From NCBI GenBank assembly GCA_964433315.1, contig CAYSQO010000001.1, positions 1 through 64,000 on the forward strand: DNA of 64,000 nucleotides, read 5' to 3'. A program made the position numbers and the translations under genes. The stretch comes from Aquariibacter sp964433315. Lineage in GTDB: Bacteria > Pseudomonadota > Gammaproteobacteria > Burkholderiales > Burkholderiaceae_C. A model generated the notes under the pieces. It worked only from the letters and a program-made list of their open reading frames with translations, had not been told where the DNA came from and did not search any database. Numbering within the stretch: position 1 is the stretch's first letter; each line of letters starts with the position of its first letter. Shown piece by piece: positions 1 through 8,386 of this stretch.

Positions 1-1348
1 GCTGGTGGGGCGGCGACGGGACTGCCAGGTCGGCAACGGCAGCAGGGGGCGGTGCCGGGGTCTGTGACACCGGCGGCGGCGGGGATGTGCGAGCTGCCGG
101 TGATGTGGCCATGTCGGTGGCGTCGAGCAATGAGAACTGGGTGCCGGGCGGCGGTGCGGGGGCTGGCGCCGGTGCAGGCGTTGGCGCCTTCTGGGTGGCC
201 CGCGTGGCGCCAGGTGGGCAGACCAACGAGATGGCCAGAGGCTCGGCCGGCGGCGCGACACCGTGCAGCAGGATCGCCGGCGATGCCAGCTTCACCGCCT
301 CCGCGGCGGTCTTCAACTCCGGCGGCAGGACGAACCAGGTCGAGGCGCCGTCCGGCTGCCGCGCGAAGACTCCGGCCTCCAGCAGCAGATCGAGCATCGT
401 CTCAGGCGCCTTGGGGATGCCGGCCAACTGATCGGCCTCCAGCAGCGCCTGAACATCGTGGGCCGCCTGCGGCCACAGCAGGAACAGCCCGTCAGGCCCC
501 AGCCAGGACCGCGACTTCTCTCGGTTCGGGAACCAGCTGGGACTACCGGAGGCCAGACGGCGCATGGCGTCGACCAGGTACCGCTCGAGGTGTGAGCCGA
601 ACTGCGGCACGCCGTAGCGATCAGCGTTGGCCTGCAGGTTCCGGTCGATCACCAGCGCAAGTGAGCGGCGGACCAGCGCGTCGAGGACGTTGTGGTCACG
701 GTAGACCGGCTGCCCGCTGATGCTGGACAGGAGGTGCGGGACGATGACACTGTTTTCCTGCGCCAAGTACTGGAGCGTGGCTCCCGGAACGACCAGGGGA
801 AGCGCAAACACGCCCAGGCCACGCGACTCGGTGGCGTTCGGCCGCCAGCGAACGAAGTAGCGAGCGGCACTGCGCGATGCCAGCCAGTCGCCCAGGGGGA
901 CGAGGAACTGCGGCCACTCGCCACCCGCCTCGTCGGTCACGATCAGGTGGCTGAGCACCCGGTGCAGTTCGCAACACAGGCCACCGATGAAGGTGGCCAG
1001 GCGCCAGCGCGGTTCAAGCTGGCGGCGCGCTGAGATCGTCGACCGTCCGGAGAAGATGTGCGCGTCGGTGCCTTGCAGGCTGTAGAACGCGACCTCCAGC
1101 CCGAGGTTCAGCAGACCGGCAGGTGAGCTGAAGTAGTTGTCGGCGGTAGCGGGCAGGAGGTGGACGTAGCTGGCATAGCGCTGCAGCAGCGGTTGCACCT
1201 CCGCGTCGAAGGTGTCACGGGACAGGCCGAAACACAGGCGGATGCGGCTGACGAGGCCGTCGGCCGCTGCGAGCACGTCAGGGACGGGCAGGGCGGCGAA
1301 GCCCGGGTCGGACGCTGGAAAGGATCCGTGGGAAGCTGACGAAAGCAT
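1..1348 (-). CDS. TraI_2 (MobH-type) conjugative relaxase/helicase-like protein, partial
   Basis: The reading frame is open from an ATG at 1348 to the left edge, so the C-terminus is missing (449 codons seen). Residues 1 to about 250 resemble the TraI_2 domain of MobH relaxases of integrating conjugative elements, with landmarks such as PATADNYFSSPAGLL, FIGGLCCELHRVLSHLI and GSHLERYLVDAMRRL. Past about residue 350 it becomes Pro/Ala-rich, as in the linker before the C-terminal domain of these proteins. In canonical MobH proteins this first motif carries the His residues of an HD-like metal site; here they are Asn, Tyr, Phe and Ser, so nicking activity is uncertain. No strong Shine-Dalgarno precedes the ATG. 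It is divergent from the XRE-type gene. Inferred role: DNA processing for transfer of the element. Confidence 0.75.
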   Translation of the reverse strand, partial: MLSSASHGSFPASDPGFAALPVPDVLAAADGLVSRIRLCFGLSRDTFDAEVQPLLQRYASYVHLLPATADNYFSSPAGLLNLGLEVAFYSLQGTDAHIFSGRSTISARRQLEPRWRLATFIGGLCCELHRVLSHLIVTDEAGGEWPQFLVPLGDWLASRSAARYFVRWRPNATESRGLGVFALPLVVPGATLQYLAQENSVIVPHLLSSISGQPVYRDHNVLDALVRRSLALVIDRNLQANADRYGVPQFGSHLERYLVDAMRRLASGSPSWFPNREKSRSWLGPDGLFLLWPQAAHDVQALLEADQLAGIPKAPETMLDLLLEAGVFARQPDGASTWFVLPPELKTAAEAVKLASPAILLHGVAPPAEPLAISLVCPPGATRATQKAPTPAPAPAPAPPPGTQFSLLDATDMATSPAARTSPPPPVSQTPAPPPAAVADLAVPSPPHQ

Positions 1349-1523
1349 GGCGATTGCAGGCGAGCACCCGCGGCCATGTTGATGGACACGGTTGAACGCC
1401 GACACCTGAAAGGATCACTCTCGGGCACGGCTTTCGACACCAAGCGTCGGCGGCAGGCCTGATCCGACATCGCTGGCGGTCTATATCGGGCGTACGTCGT
1501 CCGCGTTCATACACCGCCATGGC

Positions 1524-1545
1524 GGGCTGCTGTCGGGCTGCTGTC
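1524..1545. repeat. Two tandem 11-bp repeats upstream of the XRE gene
   Basis: GGGCTGCTGTC occurs twice head to tail, 51 bp before the ATG at 1597, in the 248-bp divergent spacer between the relaxase and the XRE gene. It could be an operator for the regulator or a transfer-origin iteron. Only the repeat itself is seen. Confidence 0.4.
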
Positions 1546-1596
1546 GTGGTCAGCGCCGTCGGTGCTTTCGATACTGCATGCCATCGATGTCCTACC

Positions 1597-2307
1597 ATGG
1601 AGAAGCTTGTGATTGACACCGCCGAAAGAGTGACGACCGCTCGCCTGCTGACCCCGGCCGAACTCGGCCTGTGCGTGCGGCTCTTCCGGGAGATGCGCCA
1701 GTGGTCTCAGGAGCAGTTGGCTGAAATCTCCGGGCTCAACGTCCGCACGATCCAGCGGGTCGAACAGGGCCTGGCGGCCAGCCTGGACACGCGAAGGGCT
1801 CTGGCCGGTGCGTTCGAGTTCGAGGATCTGGATGTACTGAACAAGCCTTTCGCGATCCCGACGGAAGAGGAACTCAAGGCACAGAAGGCAAAGTTCGATC
1901 GCGAACACGTCACATTGACTGCACTCCCGCTGACGACGGGGAAGCAGTTGGCCAGGCTCGCCGAAGCTCACCTGATGGATCTGTCGGAGCCTGGGTTCGA
2001 ACTCGAGCGGGAGGCAGACGAGGCGTTCGCCGGACTGGTGGACTACTTCAGGGAGTACCGTGACTGCGCGGACCTCTACACCGAGTCGACGAAGTTCGAG
2101 GTGTATGACGAACTGCAGTCCCGCATCGATGGCCTGAAGGCGCTCGGCGTGTCATTGCGCTATGCCGAACGCAAGATGCAGGTGAAGTGGGGAACCGACC
2201 CCGATGCCAAGCCGATGCCGGTGAGCGTTCTGTACGTTGTCGCTTTCCCGCTGGGCAAGGAGCCGGACCAGTTTGCGACACCGAAGTCCGGCGGCATTCA
2301 CTTCTGA
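1597..2307 (+). CDS. XRE-family helix-turn-helix regulator
   Basis: A 236-residue protein. Residues about 20-70 form an XRE-type helix-turn-helix: MRQWSQEQLAEISGLNVRTI is followed by QRVEQG. The remaining ~165 residues are an acidic, helical region of no recognised family that ends in a short hydrophobic segment (SVLYVVAFPLG). The ATG at 1597 is preferred over an upstream in-frame ATG at 1519 because the extra residues look non-coding and the HTH still has a normal N-terminal arm. It sits head to head with the relaxase gene, so a repressor role in control of element transfer is plausible, as for SetR/CI-type regulators in other elements. That role is inferred from position. Confidence 0.7.
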   Translation: MEKLVIDTAERVTTARLLTPAELGLCVRLFREMRQWSQEQLAEISGLNVRTIQRVEQGLAASLDTRRALAGAFEFEDLDVLNKPFAIPTEEELKAQKAKFDREHVTLTALPLTTGKQLARLAEAHLMDLSEPGFELEREADEAFAGLVDYFREYRDCADLYTESTKFEVYDELQSRIDGLKALGVSLRYAERKMQVKWGTDPDAKPMPVSVLYVVAFPLGKEPDQFATPKSGGIHF

Positions 2308-2407
2308 TGCAAGTGGGACGCTGTGCCGTCCACGCCAGATCGGAGTTGCTTCCTCTGTATCTCGCATCGCCATCCGACAGTGAAGGTCCTGCTGCGAACC
2401 GATTGGC

Positions 2408-3073
2408 TCACGGCTGGCTTTCGCTCGCCGAGGACGTTCCAACCTGCCCCGTCGATGAGCCAAAAGAACGCTGCAGCAGGACGAGCATTCCCAGTTGTTC
2501 CGCGCTCGGCGCAGCCAACGGCTGCACCGGAAACGCCCCCTGCACCCGCGGGTCCGTGCCGTACCGCTGTACCAGCTTGCAGAACGGGCAGTGGTCGTTC
2601 GAGCGGGCCACGGAGCCGTAGGCCGCCAGGAACTCGCTGTGGCAGGTCGGGCAGGTGACGAGCGAGAAGCTCCTCGTATCGGTGAGCCACAGGCCGTCCG
2701 TGTGCGCGGCCAGATCGAAGGCGCGGTCGAAGCTGATGCGGTGCGGCGGCTGGCAGATGCCGACGTAGTGGCGGTAGGCACCGACGAGAGCCTCACCCGC
2801 AGGGAAGTCGGCGTCGCGCAGACGGCGGTACAGGGCAACGACGATCGAGGCCTCGGCGCGATGGAGCAGGTTGGCGCCGTGGTACCACTCCGGCGAGTCC
2901 GGCGAGCGCCCTCGAGGTACGGCCATTCGGTCCGGGAAGAGCAGGCGCAGCGCCTCGCGGGGTGGCAGGCCCGTCAGATGGCCGATGGTGCGCACACGTG
3001 CGCCGCAGGCCGCGCAGGCTTTGGCCAGCGCGAGGGCGCGCAACTGGCGATCGACCCGCGACTGCATGGCCAA
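2408..3073 (-). CDS. FlhC-family transcriptional activator of the element
   Basis: A 221-residue FlhC homologue. Four cysteines in two C-x2-C pairs (C141/C144 and C162/C165) match the zinc site of FlhC, and the N-terminal half has the FlhC helical layout. It lies 18 bp downstream of an FlhD-like gene on the same strand, so the two are likely co-transcribed and form a heteromeric complex. No flagellar genes are present. On conjugative elements FlhDC-like pairs (SetCD in SXT/R391, AcaCD in IncC plasmids) are master activators of transfer, and the mobile context here makes that role likely. The last ~30 residues are a low-complexity Ser/Gln tail. Confidence 0.8.
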   Translation of the reverse strand: MAMQSRVDRQLRALALAKACAACGARVRTIGHLTGLPPREALRLLFPDRMAVPRGRSPDSPEWYHGANLLHRAEASIVVALYRRLRDADFPAGEALVGAYRHYVGICQPPHRISFDRAFDLAAHTDGLWLTDTRSFSLVTCPTCHSEFLAAYGSVARSNDHCPFCKLVQRYGTDPRVQGAFPVQPLAAPSAEQLGMLVLLQRSFGSSTGQVGTSSASESQP

Positions 3074-3091
3074 TGACCCGGCAACTGAGAG

Positions 3092-3397
3092 TCAGGCGGC
3101 CGAACTGGCCGTCACATGGCGGGGGGCGTGGACCGCGGCCAGCGGTCGAACCAGCGGCAGCGGGGTGTCGAGCAGGCTGACCAGGTCGCGGCGCGGCGGG
3201 AAGAGCGTCGCGTCACCCAGGTTGGCCACGATGGCCATCAACTGCTGGACGCTCATCGTGCCGAGCCGCTCGGCCTGCATGGCGTCGAGCGAGAAGCGGC
3301 AGCACGCCGACGTTCGGTCGTGGAGGATGCCGTCGCGGATGGTGAGCAGCAGGGTCAGGTTGGCGATCTGCACATCGGAGAGCTGGACCTGGTTCAT
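3092..3397 (-). CDS. FlhD-family transcriptional activator subunit
   Basis: A 101-residue protein starting at an ATG preceded by GAGGA six bases upstream. An in-frame start at 3514 is possible, but the extra 39 residues do not look like FlhD. The segment from VQIANLTLLLTIRDGI through GTMSVQQLMAIVANLG aligns with the helical core of FlhD (LSYLLLAQRLI ... LTLPQMVKLA). It is the first gene of a two-gene unit with flhC. Inferred partner: the FlhC-like protein encoded next, together activating transfer genes. A candidate sigma-70 promoter lies 110-140 bp upstream. Confidence 0.75.
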   Translation of the reverse strand: MNQVQLSDVQIANLTLLLTIRDGILHDRTSACCRFSLDAMQAERLGTMSVQQLMAIVANLGDATLFPPRRDLVSLLDTPLPLVRPLAAVHAPRHVTASSAA

Positions 3398-3748
3398 GGT
3401 GCGTCCTCGCGTGGGGACCACGAGCCCGTGCAGGGCAGGGTGGAGGAGTTGGTCGGTGGATGCGGGTCGTGTTGCGGTGGCTGAAGGCGGGTTCCGGCGC
3501 TGTGCGGCCAGCATAGGGTGGGCGACGGTTCGACTTCAATGGGCGGCGCGGGCCTGTGCATCTGCTTACCGAATTGCCACTCGCAAGCCCTGGCGAATTC
3601 CGGCGAATGTGTGAGCGCGACCGCATGAAGCGATGTGCGGCGTGAACGACGCCCTTGTCGGGGCGCCGTGCAACGTCGGCGCCGGCGCGGTCGGCGAATG
3701 GGGTTGCCCCCGCTCGCCGCCATGCCGGACTGCCTGCTCAGGCCGTGC
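3398..3748. other. Intergenic region with the likely flhDC promoter
   Basis: A 351-bp gap between the FlhD-like start and the end of the DUF932 gene. Besides the promoter listed separately it holds GGCGAATTCCGGCGAAT, a short imperfect direct repeat near 3596. No convincing gene is seen. Confidence 0.5.
3510..3539 (-). promoter_or_regulatory. Candidate sigma-70 promoter for the flhDC-like pair
   Basis: On the reverse strand, TTGAAG (3539-3534) and TATGCT (3515-3510) are separated by 18 bp, giving a start near 3503 and a leader of about 105 nt before the FlhD-like ATG. The match is reasonable but unproven. Confidence 0.45.
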
Positions 3749-4813
3749 TCAGATCGCTTCGGCCAGGCCCTTCCACTCGGCGGTGCCGAGCTCGATCAGC
3801 TTGCCGCCCAGCGCCTCGAACTCCGTGGCGCGGTCGTAGTCGTCGATCTCCTGGCTGTAGTGCGTCACCGCATTGACCAGCCCGTAGCCCGAGAGCTCGC
3901 CCTCGGTGATCAGATGCCGCAGCACGCCCGAGCGCTCGACATCGTTGAGCGTGTAGCGCTGGGCCAGCACCTCAACCGTCTTCACCGGGTCGCCGACGAG
4001 GGGGATCTTCAGCGTCTTCTGCAGCTTCTGCGCCGTCTGCCGGAAGCTCGCCTCCGACACCGCCGCCTGCACCACGTCGCGCACCTTCAGGAAGAAGGCC
4101 TTGTCGTCGGCACGCAGGGTGTCGTCCTGGTAGACCTGCAGGCCCTCGTCCTCGGTGCCGAGCGAGCGGCCCACGTGCGTCTTGCGCAGCGACCGGTCCG
4201 CCGCGATCAGGCCGTTGCGGCAGACCAGCCGGTACAGCAGCGGCTGCACCGACAGCGTGCCCTGGCCGACCTCGGAGTTCGAGATCACCACGCCGGCCTG
4301 CACCACGTCGCCCGGCGCCATCTCGTAGGTCAGGCGCGAGGTGATGCACTTCAGGTACATGCGCGTCTCGGTCAGCTCGACCGACTCGAAACGCACGTCG
4401 GGAAGCTGCTGCAGGATGGGCAGCACGCTCTCGGCGAGGTCGAAGTTGTCGAGCCGGCGGTAACGGTCCGACAGCACGGCGCGCACCTGGCCGTCCAGGG
4501 TGCGCAGCATGCGCCGGTCGTCCTCGCTCTGCAGCCAGGTGTTGACGTTGCGGTCCAGCAGCACCGGTTGCTCCTCGCGCATGCGCTCGAAGTACGCGTG
4601 CGGGATCTTCAGCTTGTCGGCCAGCTGGCGGCGCGCCAGCGGCGTGACGCCGTAGCGCACCGGGTTGCCGGCTTCGTTGACGATGATGTGTGTCTGGCCG
4701 TCGTCGCCGGTGCTGTGATGCACCAGCTGCGACGGCACGATCAGGTCCTTCTTCGAGTGCAGCTGGCGCTCCAGTTCCTGGGCCAGGCTCACGAGGGTAC
4801 GTCCGCTCTTCAT
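3749..4813 (-). CDS. DUF932 family protein of mobile elements
   Basis: A 354-residue protein of the DUF932 type common on plasmids and integrative elements, where its function is unknown. Supporting segments are GVTPLARRQLADKLKIPHAYFERM near residue 55, LSDRYRRLDN, and a C-terminal FEALGGKLIEL. The ATG at 4813 has GGAG 6-7 bases upstream; a longer in-frame start at 4915 would read through a hairpin-forming leader. It is separated from the primase-GHKL block by a 414-bp gap and read in the same direction. No catalytic motif was recognised, so no activity is proposed. Confidence 0.75.
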   Translation of the reverse strand: MKSGRTLVSLAQELERQLHSKKDLIVPSQLVHHSTGDDGQTHIIVNEAGNPVRYGVTPLARRQLADKLKIPHAYFERMREEQPVLLDRNVNTWLQSEDDRRMLRTLDGQVRAVLSDRYRRLDNFDLAESVLPILQQLPDVRFESVELTETRMYLKCITSRLTYEMAPGDVVQAGVVISNSEVGQGTLSVQPLLYRLVCRNGLIAADRSLRKTHVGRSLGTEDEGLQVYQDDTLRADDKAFFLKVRDVVQAAVSEASFRQTAQKLQKTLKIPLVGDPVKTVEVLAQRYTLNDVERSGVLRHLITEGELSGYGLVNAVTHYSQEIDDYDRATEFEALGGKLIELGTAEWKGLAEAI

Positions 4814-5227
4814 GACTTTCTCCAATCGGGTTGGGATGGGTGAGAAGCGGGGACGGCACGGCCCACGTCGGGGCACGGGTCCCCGCAGTGGGTTGACGAC
4901 GACAACTCGCCGCATGCAGCGCTTCCTGGGTGGATTGGCGATGCATCGGCGTGGCAGGGGCGCGACGTCGGTGACACGGGTGTCGCCATCGGTCGCGATG
5001 GATCTCCAGGGCTGCCTTCGTGGCGCCGGGAGGCGTCACCTGGTCTGGCAGCTACCAGTCGGGAAACGACGGGGGGAGCGCGCCGGCCGCATGGCCGACG
5101 GCACCTGACCTTTTCGCCGGCACCGGCAGGTCGTGGCGCAGGGCATGCGCCGACCCGTCCAGTGCCGCTGAAAAAGCGGGTGCGGCCCGCCGTGGCTTGC
5201 CGCACCCAAAACTCCATGACCTCTGCC
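4814..5227. other. Gene-free leader region before the DUF932 gene
   Basis: 414 bp with no credible gene on either strand. It contains the hairpin at 4862-4892, which would lie in the 5' leader of the DUF932 transcript. Nothing else was recognised. Confidence 0.5.
4862..4892 (-). repeat. Leader hairpin upstream of the DUF932 gene
   Basis: Nested inverted repeat: outer arms CCCAC/GTGGG and inner arms CGGGG/CCCCG around a 7-nt loop, ending 49 bp upstream of the start codon. Comparable hairpins precede the GHKL ATPase gene and the gene at 9396. Confidence 0.45.
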
Positions 5228-6304
5228 TCAGCCACCGAGGGCCACCCGGTTGCCCGAGGCCCGGTCGGCCGACGACGATGCGCTCGCTTGCCCCCGGCCC
5301 TGGTCGGGGCCGGTGGCACGCTGGCACCACACATCGGCCCAGTCCGTGCCCGCATGGCGCGGCACGAACACCCGCACCTGGCGCGGGCCGGTGGTCTTCT
5401 CCTCCCGCTTCAGCCGCCGCGCGAGCGCGTAGGCGAAGCACTGGCCGGCGAAGTCGCCGCCGGCGTCGTTGTCCGCGTAGATGCAGACCTCGCGCACGGT
5501 GTCCGGCACCCAGAGCTTCTCCAGGTTGCCGGCGCTGATGCCGGCCCACACGGGCTTGCCGGTGGCCAGGTGCACCGCCAGGGCGGTCTCGATGCCTTCG
5601 CACAGCGCGAGCTGTGCGCCGGCATCGAACAGACGCACGGCGGCGCCGTGGATGCCCGCGGAGAGCACCTTCTTCGCGTCGGCGGCGTCGAGCTTTCGGC
5701 CGTCGCGCAGGTAGGTCCGGTGCAGCGTCACGGCCTGACCGTCCGGCGCCTGGATCAGCGCCAGCATGGCTGGGTAGGCCGCGATCTGCCGCGACTTGCC
5801 GTCAGCACCCTTCTCGAAGTAGCCGAGCGACGGGTGGAACCGCAGCACCGGCGGATGCCGATGCAGGGTCAGCCCGCGTCCGCGCAGGTAGCGGTCGACT
5901 TCGTCGCCGGCCACCACCGGCCGCGCCTCGTCCCAGATGCGCTGCACCAGCCGGCGCATGCGCTCCCCCGATGCCGCTGGGGCACCGGCTTCGCAGGCGG
6001 CCGCCGCCGGCAGCATGCCCAGGCAACGTTCCACCTCGCACAGGGCGGCATGGAAGTCCACGCCCCGCACAGCCTGGAGCAGCTTGAAGCCGCCACCCGG
6101 GCCGCACTGCCGGCAGTGGTAGTTGCCCTCGCCGAACTTGTCGGTGTACTGGAAGCGGTCGGTCCCGCCGCAGGACGGGCAGGGCCCGTTGCGATGCCGG
6201 AGGATGCGCTCCTCGACGCCGGCCGCAGCCAGCACCTCGCTCCAGCGCCCGTGCGCGCGCTGCTTCACGGCGTTGATGCGGGCCGCGTAGTCAGCGTCCT
6301 GCAT
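5228..6304 (-). CDS. P4-type zinc-finger/Toprim DNA primase
   Basis: A 358-residue primase-like protein. A zinc ribbon near the N-terminus uses C42, C45, C64 and C67 (CPSC ... CRQC). A Toprim domain follows, with the catalytic Glu in LALCEGIET (E236) and the metal-binding acidic motif YADND at 276-280. This is the layout of P4-alpha-like primases of phages and integrative elements, here without the helicase half. The last ~35 residues are low-complexity. Its start overlaps the end of the GHKL ATPase gene by 14 bp, so the two are translationally coupled. Inferred role: priming of element replication or of the complementary strand after transfer. Confidence 0.8.
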   Translation of the reverse strand: MQDADYAARINAVKQRAHGRWSEVLAAAGVEERILRHRNGPCPSCGGTDRFQYTDKFGEGNYHCRQCGPGGGFKLLQAVRGVDFHAALCEVERCLGMLPAAAACEAGAPAASGERMRRLVQRIWDEARPVVAGDEVDRYLRGRGLTLHRHPPVLRFHPSLGYFEKGADGKSRQIAAYPAMLALIQAPDGQAVTLHRTYLRDGRKLDAADAKKVLSAGIHGAAVRLFDAGAQLALCEGIETALAVHLATGKPVWAGISAGNLEKLWVPDTVREVCIYADNDAGGDFAGQCFAYALARRLKREEKTTGPRQVRVFVPRHAGTDWADVWCQRATGPDQGRGQASASSSADRASGNRVALGG

Positions 6305-7925
6305 GCGATCCTCCGCCCGCCGCTGCGTGGTCGACCAGATCGACGGTGTGCCCGGGCGCGAGACCCACGCCCACCGTCAGCTGGAAGGTCTTGCCGTGCA
6401 GCAGCGGGTACTTGCCCAGCCGCAGGGACTGCAGCAGCGAGTCCAGCGTCTGCACCGGGTCCACCGCCCGCAGCAGGCGCAGCAGATCGGCCAGCGCGTC
6501 ACGGTCGGCGTCGCGGTCGGCATCGAGGAACTGGTCGTGCTCGTCGGTGAACGAGGACAGCTGTTCCACCGGCGCGCCCGTCGTCTCGCCGTCGGGGATG
6601 TACAGATTGCCGTCGTGGCAGACCCCGGCGTCGCCGACCAGCGTCTCGTCGTCGCCGACGCGCAGGCGAACCTTCTCGCAAAGGATGACCGTGGGCCAGA
6701 CCCAGCGGCCCTCCAGCGCCGTGCGCAGCTTCTCGCCCACCGGCGTCACGCGCTGACCCTCTTCCTCGAGGAAGCGGACGTGGCGCATCACCCAGTGGTC
6801 GGCATGCACGCCGATCCAGTCGAACACCAGCCACCCGCGGGCGCGCGCCATCATCCAGCGCGGCGCGTTGTCGTCGCCCACGTCGTCCAGGGCCACCAGC
6901 TGCACGGCCCCCGACTCGATGGCCTCGCGCGAGGGCGCGGTCGGCACCGGCGCCAGATGGCGGCGCTCGCCATGCTCCACCTGCACCGGGTAGCCCGACA
7001 CCAGGCTGCACAGCTCCGCCGGCAGGGTGCCGAGGTCGTTCAGCAGGTCGAGGTGCCCCCAGCCGCGCATGACGCCGTAGTAGGTGTCGATGAAGTGGCG
7101 CGGTGGCAGTTCGGCTTTCGCGATCGCCAGCGTGCGCCGCCAGCAGGCCTTCAGCTCGGTGTCGATGCGCTGGCGCTGCACGTCCTCGTCGATCAGGCGG
7201 TCGCGGTCCGGCAGGCGCGCCATGAACTGGCGCGAGTCCAGGTGCACGACGTTCACGTCCTCACGTGTGGACCAGGCCGGCCGCAGCACGCAGAAGCCCT
7301 GCAGGAACACCCAGGTGTCGTGGGTGTACCGGCCGTCGCGCGTGCCCGCGAGGTGCACGGCGCCGATGGCGCTGGCCTGGGTGGCCAGGTGGGCCTCGGC
7401 CATGGCGCGCTTGAGCGGCTCGCCGTTGAACCACACCGGCACCGGAAACCCGGCGCACAGTTCCTCGACGCGCTGCGCAAGGTCCGGCAGGTCGACGCCG
7501 TGCAACTCGACCCGGGTGCCTGTCACCGCGTCACCTTCGACACACTCTTCGACCTCGACGAGTGCCTTGGCCAGTGCGGCCGCGGTGTCGATGTCGACGC
7601 GGCGCCGGCCCGAGGCCACCACGCAGCGCGAGGCGGCGTACAGGCACTTCGAGAACCCGACGCCGAAGGGGCGCTCCTGCGTGCAGGTGTCGGCGTCCCA
7701 TCCCGACTCGTGGAAGCTGAGCAGCTTCTGGAAGTCGTCCAGGCCGTGGCCGTCGTCCTGCACGGTCAGGATCTGTGCCTGCGGATCGTGGTCGATCCGG
7801 ATCAGGCGGGCGCCGGCACGGCGCGCGTTCTGCAGCAGCTCGGACACCAGGGTGAACCGGTTGCTGAAGGCATGGCGCTGGTTGCGCAGCGCGCCTTCTT
7901 CGTTGATTCGGACTTGGATCTTCAT
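6291..7925 (-). CDS. GHKL (Hsp90/histidine-kinase-like) ATPase
   Basis: A 544-residue protein with the GHKL ATP-binding fold in the first ~120 residues: N-box Asn (N33 in ELLQNARRA), G1 box DDGHG (57-61) and G2 box FGVGFS (87-92). The remaining ~420 residues resemble no family I can name. There is no phosphoacceptor His or transmembrane segment, so it is not a sensor kinase. The ATG at 7925 follows AAGGAGTC, a good ribosome site. It overlaps the primase gene downstream by 14 bp. A role in DNA handling by the element, in the manner of MutL- or MORC-like ATPases, is speculation. Confidence 0.75.
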   Translation of the reverse strand: MKIQVRINEEGALRNQRHAFSNRFTLVSELLQNARRAGARLIRIDHDPQAQILTVQDDGHGLDDFQKLLSFHESGWDADTCTQERPFGVGFSKCLYAASRCVVASGRRRVDIDTAAALAKALVEVEECVEGDAVTGTRVELHGVDLPDLAQRVEELCAGFPVPVWFNGEPLKRAMAEAHLATQASAIGAVHLAGTRDGRYTHDTWVFLQGFCVLRPAWSTREDVNVVHLDSRQFMARLPDRDRLIDEDVQRQRIDTELKACWRRTLAIAKAELPPRHFIDTYYGVMRGWGHLDLLNDLGTLPAELCSLVSGYPVQVEHGERRHLAPVPTAPSREAIESGAVQLVALDDVGDDNAPRWMMARARGWLVFDWIGVHADHWVMRHVRFLEEEGQRVTPVGEKLRTALEGRWVWPTVILCEKVRLRVGDDETLVGDAGVCHDGNLYIPDGETTGAPVEQLSSFTDEHDQFLDADRDADRDALADLLRLLRAVDPVQTLDSLLQSLRLGKYPLLHGKTFQLTVGVGLAPGHTVDLVDHAAAGGGSHAGR

Positions 7926-7973
7926 CGTTGACTCCTTGGGGGGCATCCCGATCGGGGGAAGAACCGGCGGAAG

Positions 7974-8003
7974 CACCCCTGGCGGGATGCACCCGCCGGG
8001 GTG
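7974..8003 (-). repeat. Leader hairpin upstream of the GHKL ATPase gene
   Basis: CACCCC-T-GGCGGG pairs with CCCGCC-GGGGTG around a 5-nt loop (12 bp, one bulge). It begins 49 bp before the start codon and lies downstream of the gene ending at 8034. There is no T-run, so a plain terminator is less likely than a leader or processing structure. Confidence 0.5.
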
Positions 8004-8033
8004 TGTGGGCCGGTCAGCGCGGATCGGTGCCCA

Positions 8034-8375
8034 TCAGGGCGTCGTGCGGACCGGAGGGGTGAACAGTTGGCCGGCGGCCTGCGCCTCGACGAGGCTGTGC
8101 TCCAGGAACTCCCAGAGCTGCAGGTGCTGGCGACTCAGGACCTCGCCGTCGTGGCCGAGGCGCTCGACCACAGGCCCGGCGGCATGGCCACCGGATTCGG
8201 TGAGCGGCTGCCAGTGGACGCGGTAGACGAGCCGGTCGGCACCGGCGATGACGAAGGTGCGGCCGGACCGACCGGTCAGCACTTCGCTCTCCTTGACGAG
8301 GTACTCGATGTCCTCGGGCGCCTGCACGGACAGCAGGCGCACGCGGCCGGGAACCAGGCGTGCATCGGTGTGCAT
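8034..8375 (-). CDS. Hypothetical protein of the mobile element
   Basis: A 113-residue soluble protein of no recognised family. The ATG at 8375 follows GGGGAG. The middle (GRTFVIAGADRLVYRVHW) looks like consecutive beta strands and the C-terminal half is helical (LQLWEFLEHSLVEAQ). It belongs to a run of small reverse-strand genes, 11 bp after the end of the small membrane protein gene. No function is proposed. Confidence 0.6.
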   Translation of the reverse strand: MHTDARLVPGRVRLLSVQAPEDIEYLVKESEVLTGRSGRTFVIAGADRLVYRVHWQPLTESGGHAAGPVVERLGHDGEVLSRQHLQLWEFLEHSLVEAQAAGQLFTPPVRTTP

Positions 8376-8386
8376 GGCGGCTCCCC

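Noticed and set aside
52..595. Forward open frames at the left edge
   Set aside because: They are opposite the reverse-strand TraI_2 relaxase, whose frame stays open from 1348 to the edge and has family-typical motifs.
5162..7931. Forward open frames of 462 and 542 codons opposite the primase and GHKL genes
   Set aside because: The reverse strand has zinc-finger/Toprim and GHKL motifs; the forward frames have low-complexity content only.
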